From the NCBI GenBank assembly GCA_038373885.1, contig JAWZYV010012536.1:144231-208230 (forward strand): a stretch of DNA of 64,000 nt, in the 5' to 3' direction. Numbering within the stretch: position 1 is the first letter of the stretch; the number at the start of each line of letters is the position of its first letter. A program made the translations under genes and the position numbers. This DNA is from Cheiracanthium punctorium. Lineage: Eukaryota > Arthropoda > Arachnida > Araneae > Cheiracanthiidae. Below are positions 52,578 through 62,789 of the stretch, in pieces. The notes under the pieces are model-generated. The model had not been told where the DNA came from. It saw only the letters and a program-made list of their open reading frames with translations, and did no database searches.

Positions 52578-53205
52578 TTAGGTTGGTGCATAGTTATCAA
52601 GCGTTTCCTTCTTTCCGCATTAATCCTTTAACGCGCAGTGTTCCCGCTCTGGGAACAGCAAACTTTGACGTTTTGACTGTTGCAAGTCACGAAGAACAGA
52701 TTTGATTTCTATAAAAACAGTTGTGGGTGACATAGCTCCAAGAGAATCCTTTACTTTTTAGCACGTCATTTCCCGTAAAAAAATGGTCAAGATTATTTTT
52801 AATAGCCCCGACAGCTGCTGAAAAATGGAAGAATGCGAGAAGGGCTGGATAGATTGCCCAATGCTGAAAAAAGGGCAGCCGTTGCCATCGCTCGACTTAA
52901 CCACCAGCAAAATGGCGGACGATCGAAACGTTCATCGCGTGTTACAGAGACCCTTTTTTGACGCAGCTGGCTGTGCCGCACACATCCAGCTGCGTCAAAA
53001 AAGGGTCTCTAGATCTGGAACACGCGATGAACGTTTCGATCGTCCGCCATCTTGCTGGTAGTTAAGTCGAGCGATGGCAACGGCTGTATTTTTTTCAGCA
53101 TTGGGAAAGGGTTGTGCCTCAAAGGGTTAAAGGGGACGAAAGCTGGGATTGTTTCGGCAAATGGGGAAAGGATAAAAAATGCCTGATGTTTATGCACTAA
53201 CCTAA
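52578..53205. mobile_element. Mariner-type MITE, 628 bp
   Basis: Ends TTAGGTTGGTGCATAGTTA and, in reverse complement, TTAGGTTAGTGCATAAACA, flanked by TA (52576-52577 and 53206-53207). TTAGGTTGG-type ends are characteristic of mariner elements. The interior holds a long near-perfect foldback (52857-53104) and no transposase. Short frames at 52799-53215 are the two sides of this foldback. Confidence 0.8.
52857..53104. repeat. Long foldback in the mariner MITE
   Basis: Arms of about 115-120 bases: CCCAATGCTGAAAAAAGGGC, GTTGCCATCGCTCGACTTAA, AAAATGGCGGACGATCGAAA and CGTTCATCGCGTGTT, up to ACCCTTTTTTGACGCAGCTG, then the inverse after a loop of about 15 bases. The arms match at most positions. A relative lies at 57260-57550. 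Confidence 0.85.
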
Positions 53206-54248
53206 TAGTACGCATGGAGATATAAAATTAAAAGAAGCATGCATATTTCATTTTTGCCTATAGGCGATATGGACCTGAATGCGACCCTGCCTAAGAATAT
53301 CACAATGTTATGTAGGGGACTCAGAGGATAATCAACGGAACAAATTTGCATAGTCACCTAAGTCCGCGAGTGGTTCGCAACGAGCCCGATGGAAGCGGGT
53401 GCCGTTGCAGAAGTAGTTGTAATAGGAAAAGCAGCATTGATTTTCCTGGCATTTCCCAGTCCCTGGATATAAGCACTCCTAGAAGAGAAATCGAAATGAA
53501 CAAGAAATATACATGACACAGAACATTTTCATTATAAAACACTGTCTCACACAGTTCTATCTGAACACTTATAATTAGACCGCGCATTATATGCACCTAA
53601 AAAATGACAAAATATACATGCAGATATGCATGAAAAAATCTTAAATTATGCACTGAAAATCTAAAAATATGCCCTAAAAATCTAAAAATAAGCACCAGAT
53701 AACTGAAAAAATATGCGCATATTAACAGAAAATATAAACCTATTTACTTGTAAAAATATTTTCTATCACTTATCTTACAGTTATGACAGATTTTTTTCTC
53801 TCTTTGAAACTTGAAAACATCATGCAAGACAGAATAAACAAGAAAGATAAGTTATGCCAAACGCATAGATTATAAAACACTTTCCAACACAAAATTTTTT
53901 TTGCGACAAATTTCGCGATTATTTTCCTTAAAACTGGAGAGATTTTGGAGATAAGATAATGTTGTATTATCACTATAAATGCAATTTTATGAGACCCTGT
54001 AAAAAATCTTTAATTTCCCCCCCCCCCACGTTTAACTGAAGAATATAAAAATTTCATACTCATTGTCCTGTGCTAGAAACGTATTAGTGTCTCTCAAATG
54101 ATTTCAGTGCCAAGTGTCACTGAGATTTTAGTGCTAAGGAAGCCAGTGAGAAACAGGATTCTGTCCGAATAAGATTTATTAAGATGGCGAGGCAACTGGT
54201 CGCTGGAGGCGGCTAGTAGCTTAATGTAATCAGATTAGATATTTTTCG

Positions 54249-54421
54249 GGGTACTTACGTATTATCACGGCGGATACGCCAAGACGAGCAATTTTTCGCC
54301 AAGATAAATGCCGGACACATGAAATTATTTATGGCTCGGAATATTATTGGCGACAGTTTGCCAGCAAATTTGAGGAAAAAATAGCTTGGCGTCAATGACC
54401 GCCGGGATAATACGCAAGTAC
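54249..54421. mobile_element. MITE, GGGTACTTACG family, copy 3
   Basis: 173 bp, ends GGGTACTTACGTATTATCAC and the inverted GTACTTGCGTATTATCCCGG. Interior AAATGCCGGACACATGAAAT as in the other copies. The flanks ATTTTTCG and CTCTCTCG match at 5 of 8, so the duplication has eroded. Confidence 0.8.
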
Positions 54422-54429
54422 CTCTCTCG

Positions 54430-55630
54430 ATTTATCGCCGAATAATGAAAATATCGCCAAGTTCGGTTAATTTTTCAAAGCATTTTTTTCATCCTATTTG
54501 GCAAAGTCGCCAATATTTTCGACATTTGGTGCAACTTTTGACGAAGGCACTCGATCATCGTCGGATTTTTAGCTAATTATATTGTACGATAGTATTATAT
54601 GCTTTAAATAGGTGCCTGTCTCTAAACTGCTACTGACCGCATTGTATTGAAATTATTTTGAGTGCTTCTGTACAAAACTATTAACTATACAGACATTATT
54701 TTCGATGGAAAGCTTCATCTTGTAATCCTTAATAACATATATCAATTTTGTTTCATTTAAAATAGCAGAATATCTCTAAAGCTAGAAGTCAAAGCCCGTT
54801 GTGAAGGTAATTGGTGCTAGAAAAAACATTTGACGAAAGTAGGTCTACACTCAATATATTTAACCTTCGTCTACCTAAATAAATTATTCTATATTAAATT
54901 TTTATTATATACCCAAATCGAATTTCGAAACGTACAGAAGCGAAAGAATTCGTTTTGTGTAAACAGCTATTCTCATAATCATGCAGACGATTTATTTGTG
55001 AAAAAAAAAATTAATAAACTGCGTAATCTGGAAAAACTATTTTAAAAGAATTTGAATCCCAATTGTATGACGTCGTATTCACTTGAAATAGCTAATTTTG
55101 TTACGCAAATGACTCACATTTTTGATCTCGGAAATAAAATTGTTCTGAAAAAAGTGAAAAATCGCTTAAAAGTGAGGGAACAGGTGGATTTTCAAATTTT
55201 TAAAGTACCGCAGATTGTTTTCTATATTTTTATACATAATTATGAGAAATTTCAAGCGGATTGTACAAACGGTGAAGACGTTATTGGGCTTTTTGTGTTA
55301 ACTTTGTAATCTTTTTACAGTAATGGCGGAAAAAGTTTTATGTTGAAGTCAGAGATCAGCGTAACTGTATAGTAGGACGATACGCTTTAAAGAAAATCTT
55401 CTCATACAACGCAATGTATTTGGAGTGTTTTGAGTGCTCCTGTAGAAAAACTATAAATGCTACATATACCATTTTCAATAGGGTACATGGTACAGTAGAC
55501 AAGAATAACATATTTAAATTTCATAGAAATCTATGCATATTTACAGAAGTTAGAGCACGGACGGACGGACAGACAGACAAACCGAAATCATAAACACTTT
55601 TCAACCTTGTTGGAAAGTGTTAAAAATTAC
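54430..55630 (-). repeat. R1 interspersed repeat, minus-strand copy
   Basis: Reverse complement of 62790-64000 over about 1.2 kb with scattered differences: TTTTTCAAAGCATTTTTTTC at one end, GACAGACAAACCGAAATCAT and AACCTTGTTGGAAAGTGT at the other. The (GGAC)n microsatellite at 55558 pairs with the (GTCC)n at 62840. The two copies form a 7-kb-spaced inverted repeat. The copy lies inside the hAT element. Confidence 0.82.
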
Positions 55631-55744
55631 GAAGACTGTTTATGGGTTAAAGCAGAATCACCTTTTATTCACAATCTTAGTGATATGAAATATGAATGTA
55701 AACTGCTTTCAGTAATGTTTGTTATAATACGCAACTAAGTGTTT

Positions 55745-56716
55745 CTATAAATTTTCAATAGTAAGACTTTGTCTTTTATCATCTGAAATCATTTCAAATG
55801 GTGAAATTGTTCTTTTAACATCAAGGGACGTCACTGGACAGTACTTATAATATTTCGCTTTGGATTGTCCTACTTTTTCCGGTAATTCACACTCCTCACC
55901 ATTAATAAAATTACATATTTTATTCACTGCCAAAACTCCTGAATTTTTATTTAAAATAAAATTCAATTTATCGCTGATTTCTTCTCCTAATGACTCTGGA
56001 ATCTTACCACCGCATTTCTGTACTTCTTACAACTTCCATAACTGAGTAGCAGATTTTGAGATTCTAATTTTGGATGGCTGATGTTAAGAAGGAAAAAAAT
56101 GTGTTTCGATTATCGATAGACTTTTTCGGATGGACATATTGCTAAGCATTTCTTCCGCAATGAAAACAGAAGAAGAATCGACGCTGTCCAAATTGCTACA
56201 TCTTTTATGGAGTCAAATTTTTCAGACAAATAATACTGCGGCATTCAACCAAGTGGTCCATCTTGTCAATACAGGGTGTGATGGAAGTGGGAATTTGGAT
56301 ACATTTCTCTGTATGTTTTAGAGTACGAAAGAGCTCTTAAGAATACTTTCTTAATGCAGGATAACAGTATATTCACAGGGACGTATATTTCTTACTTTTT
56401 CTGCTACTCTGTGAAGCCCGTGGACTATACAAGTAATATGTACCATATTTGGAAAAAAACTTAAAGTGCTGATGATGCTTTTATCATAGAAGGCGCTTCG
56501 TCAGTAACGAATACTAACACATTAACAGTCATGCGTTTTCCAGGCCACAATAATTTCAATGAATCATTAAAGAATCTTGCTATGATAAAAAATTTAACCA
56601 GTGCGGGGAAAGACAGCTTTCTTCAGCAACTGAAAGAGGTGTGCAATAGTTCTGTTAACAACAACGAGTGGTGGAAGGAAAACGAAAATTTTTGGGCTAT
56701 TTCGCTGGGAACCTGA
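55745..56716 (-). pseudogene. hAT transposase pseudogene
   Basis: On the minus strand, in several frames: ARFFNDSLKLLWPG (about 56580-56540), LVFVTDEAPSMIKA (56515-56475), NMVHITCIVHGLHRVAEKVR (56440-56385), SYSKTYREMYPN, PVLTRWTTWLNAAVLFV (56285-56235) and the C-terminal dimerisation block KYYKYCPVTSLDVKRTISPF, DDKRQSLTIENL (55860-55750). The order matches hAT-superfamily transposases of a group common in arthropods. At least four frame changes or stops. The only sizeable clean frame is 55745-55966. The DNA-binding N-terminus is not recognisable. Confidence 0.8.
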
Positions 56717-57259
56717 GGCTGTATAAATTTTCAAAGTGTGGGACTTAAAGAATTAAAGAAAAAAAATACTGAAAGGAAGGTAAAAAAGCGTTACAAACTC
56801 AAACCTAAAGAGATTGAAATATGCATCCAGCAGAGAAAATATGTCATTTTATGCAAAATCACCAAAAGCACATGAAATATGCAATTGCGTATGCAAATAT
56901 ACAATTACATATTCTCATTGCATATAATCCGCGGTCTGCTTATAATAGTTATTTAGCTCCCTTCGTTGCCAAGATGCAAGCGGCAAATATTCTACCCTTC
57001 TGCGCTCATTCTTGTTGGTGTTGGACTTTGAATCCGCCCCTTGAATCTTTGCGACGAAGAGAGGGAGCAGCCCCCTCTAGATTACAAGACTATTTATTAC
57101 AAGAAGTTTTTATCACAGACTGACGGATGAAGAGACATAGGAACCGAAATCATAAACATTTATCAAAATTTTTGGAAAACGTGTTACAACTAGTAACTTT
57201 CAGTCTAACACTTTAACCTTTTGAAGCTGAAGCATTTTTATATCAATATAGAAGACCAA

Positions 57260-57550
57260 CTGGATCGATTGCCCAAATCTGAAAAAGTGGAGCTGTTGTC
57301 ATCGGTCCATTTAACTACCAACAGCATGGCGGTCGATCGAATCGTCCATCTGGCGCCACAGAAGTAAAGAAGTTTTCTGACACAGCTGGATCCGTGCCCG
57401 CAAAGCCTACTGTGGCAGAAAATTTTTTTAAATCTGTGACGCCAGATGGGTAATTCGATCGACCGCTATGTTGTTGGTAGTTAAATGGATCGATGGCATC
57501 GGATGTACCTTTACAGCGTTGAGACCATTTAACCATATTTTTTGCGACCA
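57260..57550. mobile_element. Foldback MITE related to 52857
   Basis: Arms about 57268-57345 and 57453-57535, inverted: CCATTTAACTACCAACAGCA, CGGTCGATCGAAT and reverse. The text parallels the 52857 foldback (ATTGCCCAA..CTGAAAAA, AACTACCA.CA..ATGGCGG.CGATCG). Loop contains TGACACAGCTGGATCC. Outer ends unclear. Confidence 0.6.
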
Positions 57551-57742
57551 TCATTAAAAGCGTTGATATAAGGCGGTTTCACAAAGCAAACACCACGCCT
57601 CAAACTTTTAAAGAATGAACGAATCCACATCATCAAGATTCTGTGCCACTATCTCACAATAGAATCACAGTAGCATTTTTTCAGAACATGTATACAAAGC
57701 CACATGAAAATGGATTACACTGAGAAAAAGAAGTTGACTTAC

Positions 57743-57862
57743 AAAGCATAATGGTAGGTCATAGTTCACTGTTAAGTCATCGTTTACTGGTAGGTCATTA
57801 TAGTTTACTGAGAGACAGGGAGCTGTAAGAAACAAGACAAGTACTGGTACGAGCGCCTTCAT
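57743..57862 (-). CDS. Signal-peptide exon 1, copy C
   Basis: The minus-strand ATG at 57862 opens a 40-codon frame beginning MKALVPVLVLFLTAPCLS and continuing with an acidic repeat (VNYNDLPVNDDLTVNYDLP) to LCF, ending at the donor TTT|GTAAGT (GT at 57742-57741). It is the most intact of the three copies. The sequence just upstream (AAGACGTTTTATGTCTTTCA) corresponds to the conserved 5' region of copies A and B. It looks like the first exon of a small secreted peptide gene. The following exon is not recognised to the left. An upstream in-frame ATG (four codons) is not conserved. Confidence 0.5.
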
Positions 57863-58627
57863 GGCAAGCAACATTGAAAGACATAAAACGTCTTATTTGT
57901 AATATTCACGTTTTATATTATTTTGAGACGTAGTTATTCATATAAATATAATTAAAAAAACATCATGCATTATTTAAAAATAATTGCAACAAAAAAAGAA
58001 ATAGAACATGTCATTAAAGTAAAAAAAATGAATGAGATAACGAAATATTTGTAAGATAAGCGTACATTTGGAAGAGTAATCCTATCAATTATTAATGGAT
58101 ATTCTGACTAGACAATATTTTCCTGCAGAGTCATCATACCTTGTCTTGTTATGAAATTATCCTAAACGTTTTTTTATACGTTTGTAATACCACATGTCGG
58201 AAATTTGACATTGGAAAATCTGTTTTCTAGAATAATTGGCTCGTATTGGTATTCTTCCGTGTTCCCTAAAACTCCCGTACTACAACTGATAGAACTCATT
58301 TTTCTCGATTCTTTTTAAATATTAAATTTTACCGTCTGCTTACTATTGCATCAGTTCTGTAGTTTTTATTCCTTGGTTGTTTTCGCGCTCAATTTGTGCG
58401 AGAATAATGTTCTGTGTTATTTTGTTCTTCACAGTGAAATGAATTCATAACGCGCAATCAGAGAATTTCTCTCCATGTGATACATTTTGAACGTAAATCG
58501 CATGAAAGGGGCAACGATGTTTGGTTGAAATAAATATGACTATTGATATAGGGATCAATCCATACGACTATCCATATGTCGCAAGTCGGTTTCTGTCATG
58601 TACAGTGGACGCAATTTATGTTACTCA

Positions 58628-59803
58628 CTAGCTGCGTGCCCGTTCTTCGCACGGTAGGAAAAGACTAATTTCCTAAAATAACTACCTGTGACAAAACAAA
58701 ATCTCAAAAAAGAAAAGAAAAAAAAACAATTTAGGTAATTCAATTGTTGAAACTATCACGGTATACATTAATACAACGTAGGATTATAGTGTAGTTAGTT
58801 GCAAGACGACCGTTGAAAAATGATGAATAGACCACTTTTAATTTTACGAAATATTTATTAACGTGGTATGCTGTGCTTTAATTCATATTAACCCAACAAA
58901 TCTACTAATACTACCTGTTACTATCTATTATTTATTAAATATTATCTATCTTCGTTTCTCCCTCTCTAATGCTCAATTTAAAGAATCAGTTTAAATATTT
59001 GAAGCCAATGGTGCCCTTTCTACTCTTTGATGATTCTTAGCAATTTTTACACTAGCATAAACAATAAGCATTACTTATAATGGTGACCATTAAAACACCT
59101 CTACATATCTTTTTAAAAATAATTCTTTTCAGATTGGCGTAAATTTAGCACCGCCAAATATTTTATTTCGCCGTAGTGGAAAATATCCAAGCTGCACCAA
59201 TCTAAATATTTAAATCCTCCATGGTTCAGTCTCGTGATAAACATCTAACTGTGTAATCTCGAGGAGCTATTTAGAATCGCTCAAAGTGCGAATAGGGTGT
59301 TAAATTGTGTAGCGAGATTAGAATTTCATGCAATTTTTTAATTTATGATGTTATGTTCTGACCATGTTAGTTTAGTCTGGTTATTTATCACAATAGTTTT
59401 CAAACGGAGTAATATTGAAACTCACTTGCAACAGAGCTTATTAGAGTTAATTTTGAGTATGCTGGAGTTATGCCTAGCAAATCAGTGCTTCAAATATTTT
59501 TCGGAGCTATTTTGCTAATGGCGTAACTTTTGTGGAAGAACTTGTTAAATTACTGGAATTCACCCAAAAAAAGGGTATAATTAATATATATATACTGCCA
59601 AAAGTTCTCAAAACGACTATTTGCACGGCGATAGGCGACATTTTGCACGATTTTTGGAATACATACGATCGCCGTCGTCAAGCCGATAACGAATACTATG
59701 TTTTATGTTAATTAGTATTTTCCCCCTTGTGACCCGTTTTAAATTTCTCACTATTTTAAAAATTGCATGTTTCCTTTCGTTATTATGGTTGCTGAAAAAT
59801 ACT
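58628..59803 (-). mobile_element. Heli-B Helitron, minus copy
   Basis: Plus-strand start CTAGCTGCGTGCCCGTTCTT, CGCACGGTAGGAAA is the reversed 3' terminus. The body matches 25928-27025 in reverse, including TGACGACGG/CCGTCGTCA and ATATATACTGCCAAAAGT. It is truncated at 59803 by the CCCAGCAAACAC element. The 59617-59829 frame is the same chance frame as 25928-26191. Confidence 0.8.
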
Positions 59804-60090
59804 CCCAGCAAACACTCTACTGCCCGCAAAATAACGGCAGGGTACCGGTCGTGCTGGCAAAGTGCCGTGTACTTGCCGTCGACAGAAAGTCACTGGAGTA
59901 TCAGTATCTGAAAAATGCATATGCGACAGTACATAACCAGTAACGGCGAAGTGCCATGTGCCTATGACATGCACAGAAAAGTTAACGGCGTGTTAATGCT
60001 TAAAATGTACCGGACCAGCACGATTTGGCGGTAATGGGCCTGTATATATTTTGTAGTGTTAGCATGAAATTTCGTTATTTTAATTAAATA
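59804..60090 (+). mobile_element. CCCAGCA element, left end
   Basis: Starts CCCAGCAAACACTCTACTGC and follows 34328-34625 with scattered differences (GGCAGGGTACC, GCTGGCAAAGTGCCG, AAGTTAACGGCGTG, TAGTGTTAGCATGAAATTTC). No right end found before the next unrelated sequence. Confidence 0.7.
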
Positions 60091-61713
60091 ATATTATTTT
60101 ACTTTCATACTGTGTAGAAGTGTTAAGGTATATAAGTTCCGAGCACCCAAAGGCAGGTTCACTGATAAGATTTTTTTTCGAGGGGGGGGGGGGTTAAGGG
60201 GAGGAGTTCATACTGTGCTTTCAAATATTTTAGTACTAAAAACTAAAATATTACGAACGGATTCCGTATGCTATAAAAATGCTTAATGCATCGACAGTGA
60301 AACCTCCACCCTGTATATGAGTGCCTAATTCAGAATTCATTGATTTATAACTCAAATTCCGTTATTGGAAATTTTCTGCTTATGCTTATGCATGCTTCAG
60401 TTCAAATTCGATATGCACATGTATTTATTCATAATATTTTTTTAACTCGCGCCGTCAACGTCTTGATCTTCGTTTATCATAAATTAGTTTTCATTTCCCT
60501 TCGATGGTTTTTTTGTAGGTTGGCCTGTGGGAACATCGATGTTCGGACATCCAATTAACATAAAACGCGAGAATAGTTTATGTTGATAGAACATGAAAAA
60601 TAAAATACAAAGGCGTTAATTTTAAATGCATTTGCTGAATTCTTGGAAACTACTGCAGGAAATTGAACTACTAGCTATTTCTGGGCATTTATATTAGTAA
60701 AATACTCTCTAAAAAAGTTTATTTCTTGTACGTAGCCATAATGAGATATGATCTAATTGTATGATTTAATTTTCTGATATGATTTAATTGTACGATTGAT
60801 ATCAAACAGCGGTTTTCAAGATAAAACTTTTATTTTACATCTTAAATGTCCATAAATCAGCTTTGAAAATGCAATTTGTAATGTGCACCTTCTGTTACTA
60901 ATACTAGATCTCTAAAAAATTAATTTCAGACAAGACACAGTAGCATCTTCGGAATATTTTTATTAGGTAACATCACATCATATGAACATTTTAAAAATAG
61001 GTCATTGCATTGTTACTGACCATAGAAGTGCGCCGGACCTAGTACATTTTACAGGTAAAAACCATCCTGCAGGGGGTCTCCTAATTCGGAACTAATTTCA
61101 GGTAAGAGATCTTAACCTGGATTGGTACCTCCACAGGTATCATTTCCGCATTGAGGACATTAAAGCTATGAATAGATTTCACAAGTTCCCTTTATCGTAC
61201 GCAGTTGCACAGCAGTCTAGTGGATCATTGGTTGATCGCCTCCCAAGCACTGACCAGAGCCAACTGGGTCTAACCGGGGCCGTTGCTATCCAACGGGCCT
61301 GCGTATGAGTTGCCATCGCTAAAAATGAATTTATCATTGAGGCCTGTTTACCCCAGTCACAGTGTTCTATTTTATTATTCTAAGTATTATAAATGTTATA
61401 TTATTTTATTATTTTAAAACAATTTTTTTATACTTTTGCCGTACTAAAGAACTTTAGATGTAGGCAATCGTTTTGTGAATCTTGCGCCATTTTTTTCATG
61501 AAAATTTATCATAAAATTCGAACATTTTGCTCTGAATGTAAAGGTAAGTGAACACTGTTATAATGTATTAATAATGTTATAAATTACTCATGTGTTATTT
61601 ATAAATAAATTATTTTAATCTGAAATCGTATTACTTGAGTAGTTTTTATTCTTGTAAATAAGCATGACGTTGTGATACTATTTAGAGAATTTAATTTTGC
61701 CAGTTGTAAATGT
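60091..61713. other. Unassigned AT-rich sequence
   Basis: Poly-G at about 60182. A somewhat GC-richer patch at 61190-61320 (GATCGCCTCCCAAGCACTGA) has no recognisable gene or tRNA fold. Confidence 0.45.
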
Positions 61714-61721
61714 TATTTATC

Positions 61722-61916
61722 CAGAGCCTGATTATGACCAACAGGGGCCCCGGGCATTGATGAATTTTGGGGCCCCCATCTATGAAATTTCTTTTATTTT
61801 TCATAAAATTTTGATATAGAAAAGAATATTTCAGAGCAACATTGGATATTGGGGGCCCTTTAGAGCCGGGGGCCCTGGGCAAAGTCCCGATTTGCCCATG
61901 CGATAATAAGGCTCTG
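61722..61916. mobile_element. hAT-type MITE, 195 bp
   Basis: Ends CAGAGCCTGATTAT and, in reverse complement, CAGAGCCTTATTAT. Exact 8-bp flanks TATTTATC (61714-61721 and 61917-61924). Subterminal GGGGCCCCGGGCA and GGGGGCCCTGGGCAAA face each other, like the 36360 element. Confidence 0.92.
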
Positions 61917-61924
61917 TATTTATC

Positions 61925-62789
61925 AGTTATATATGCCTTGATTATGTGATTCAGACTTACATCTGGTACAGTGCAGAAATACAGTAAATTATAAATTACT
62001 GATTTTTGCCCGTTTATACAGAAACTTCAAATGTAGTTAATATTTTGTAGAAGCGTTCATTATGCTTGCTCAATTCCAAAGTTCGATTGAGAAAGCGACA
62101 AAAGAATAATATATACTACATGAAATGTCTTTATTAAAGAATAATTAATTCAAGGATCGCGCTATAGAGCGTATTTTATCAATTTTCTCCAATATACAGG
62201 ATATCCCGAAAACACTGAAATGCGCTTTAATACATCATTTGTTAATGTTTAATTGTTTAAAATAACGTAGGAAATACGACTACGTTCATGAAATATTCAT
62301 TATAAAAATGTCTTTCTCATTTGTGTATTTAGTTATTTTAAAGTATATTACATATTCACTTGTGAAACTAAAATAAGCAATCGTGAATCATGAGAGTAAG
62401 CGCTACTTTGTTTTCCCTTCAAATTATATGCATCTATTTTCTTAATGTCAATATGTATCATAGCAAACAAATTAATGATGAGTTCGTACTTGAATTAGTA
62501 ACACAATTACTACTTAAAACTACATTAAATAACGTTTGAAAGCACTGGGAAGCTTAAGAAATGCCTGATGTATACATGAAGACTCGAGTATCCGTAGGCC
62601 TCTTTGGATGGCTCATCAAAATACACGCGCAGGCCCGTTACTAATTGCGAAGGCCCCGGTCTAACGGAATCGAGTTTCCATCAAGTCACTTTGGGAGTAA
62701 AACAGTGAGACGGGATGTTTACGAAATCTGTCGTTATGAAGAGCACGGCGATGGCATTTTTGCTTCGGTAAATCTACAAAATATCTCAC
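61925..62789. other. Unassigned AT-rich sequence
   Basis: No gene, TIR or array recognised. A GC-richer patch near 62625-62680 has CGCAGGCCCGTTACTAATTG. Confidence 0.45.

Larger units (their letters stand above)
53576..56938 (-). mobile_element. Old autonomous-type hAT transposon
   Basis: Exact 8-bp flanks CTTATAAT (53568-53575 and 56939-56946). Ends AGACCGCGCATTATATGCA and, in reverse complement, CAGACCGCGGATTATATGCA. Subterminal regions on both sides are rich in ATATGCA words, as in hAT transposase-binding zones. The decayed transposase is on the minus strand (55745-56716). A GGGTACTTACG MITE and an R1 copy have inserted into the left half. 3363 bp in all. Confidence 0.88.

Noticed and set aside
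56130..56716. Plus-strand frames 56130-56321 and 56531-56716
   Set aside because: They are antisense to the hAT transposase relic, whose motifs read clearly on the minus strand.
56821..57123. 100-residue plus-strand frame
   Set aside because: Its first half is the ATATGCA-rich subterminal region of the hAT element and the frame runs across the element's end into flanking DNA.
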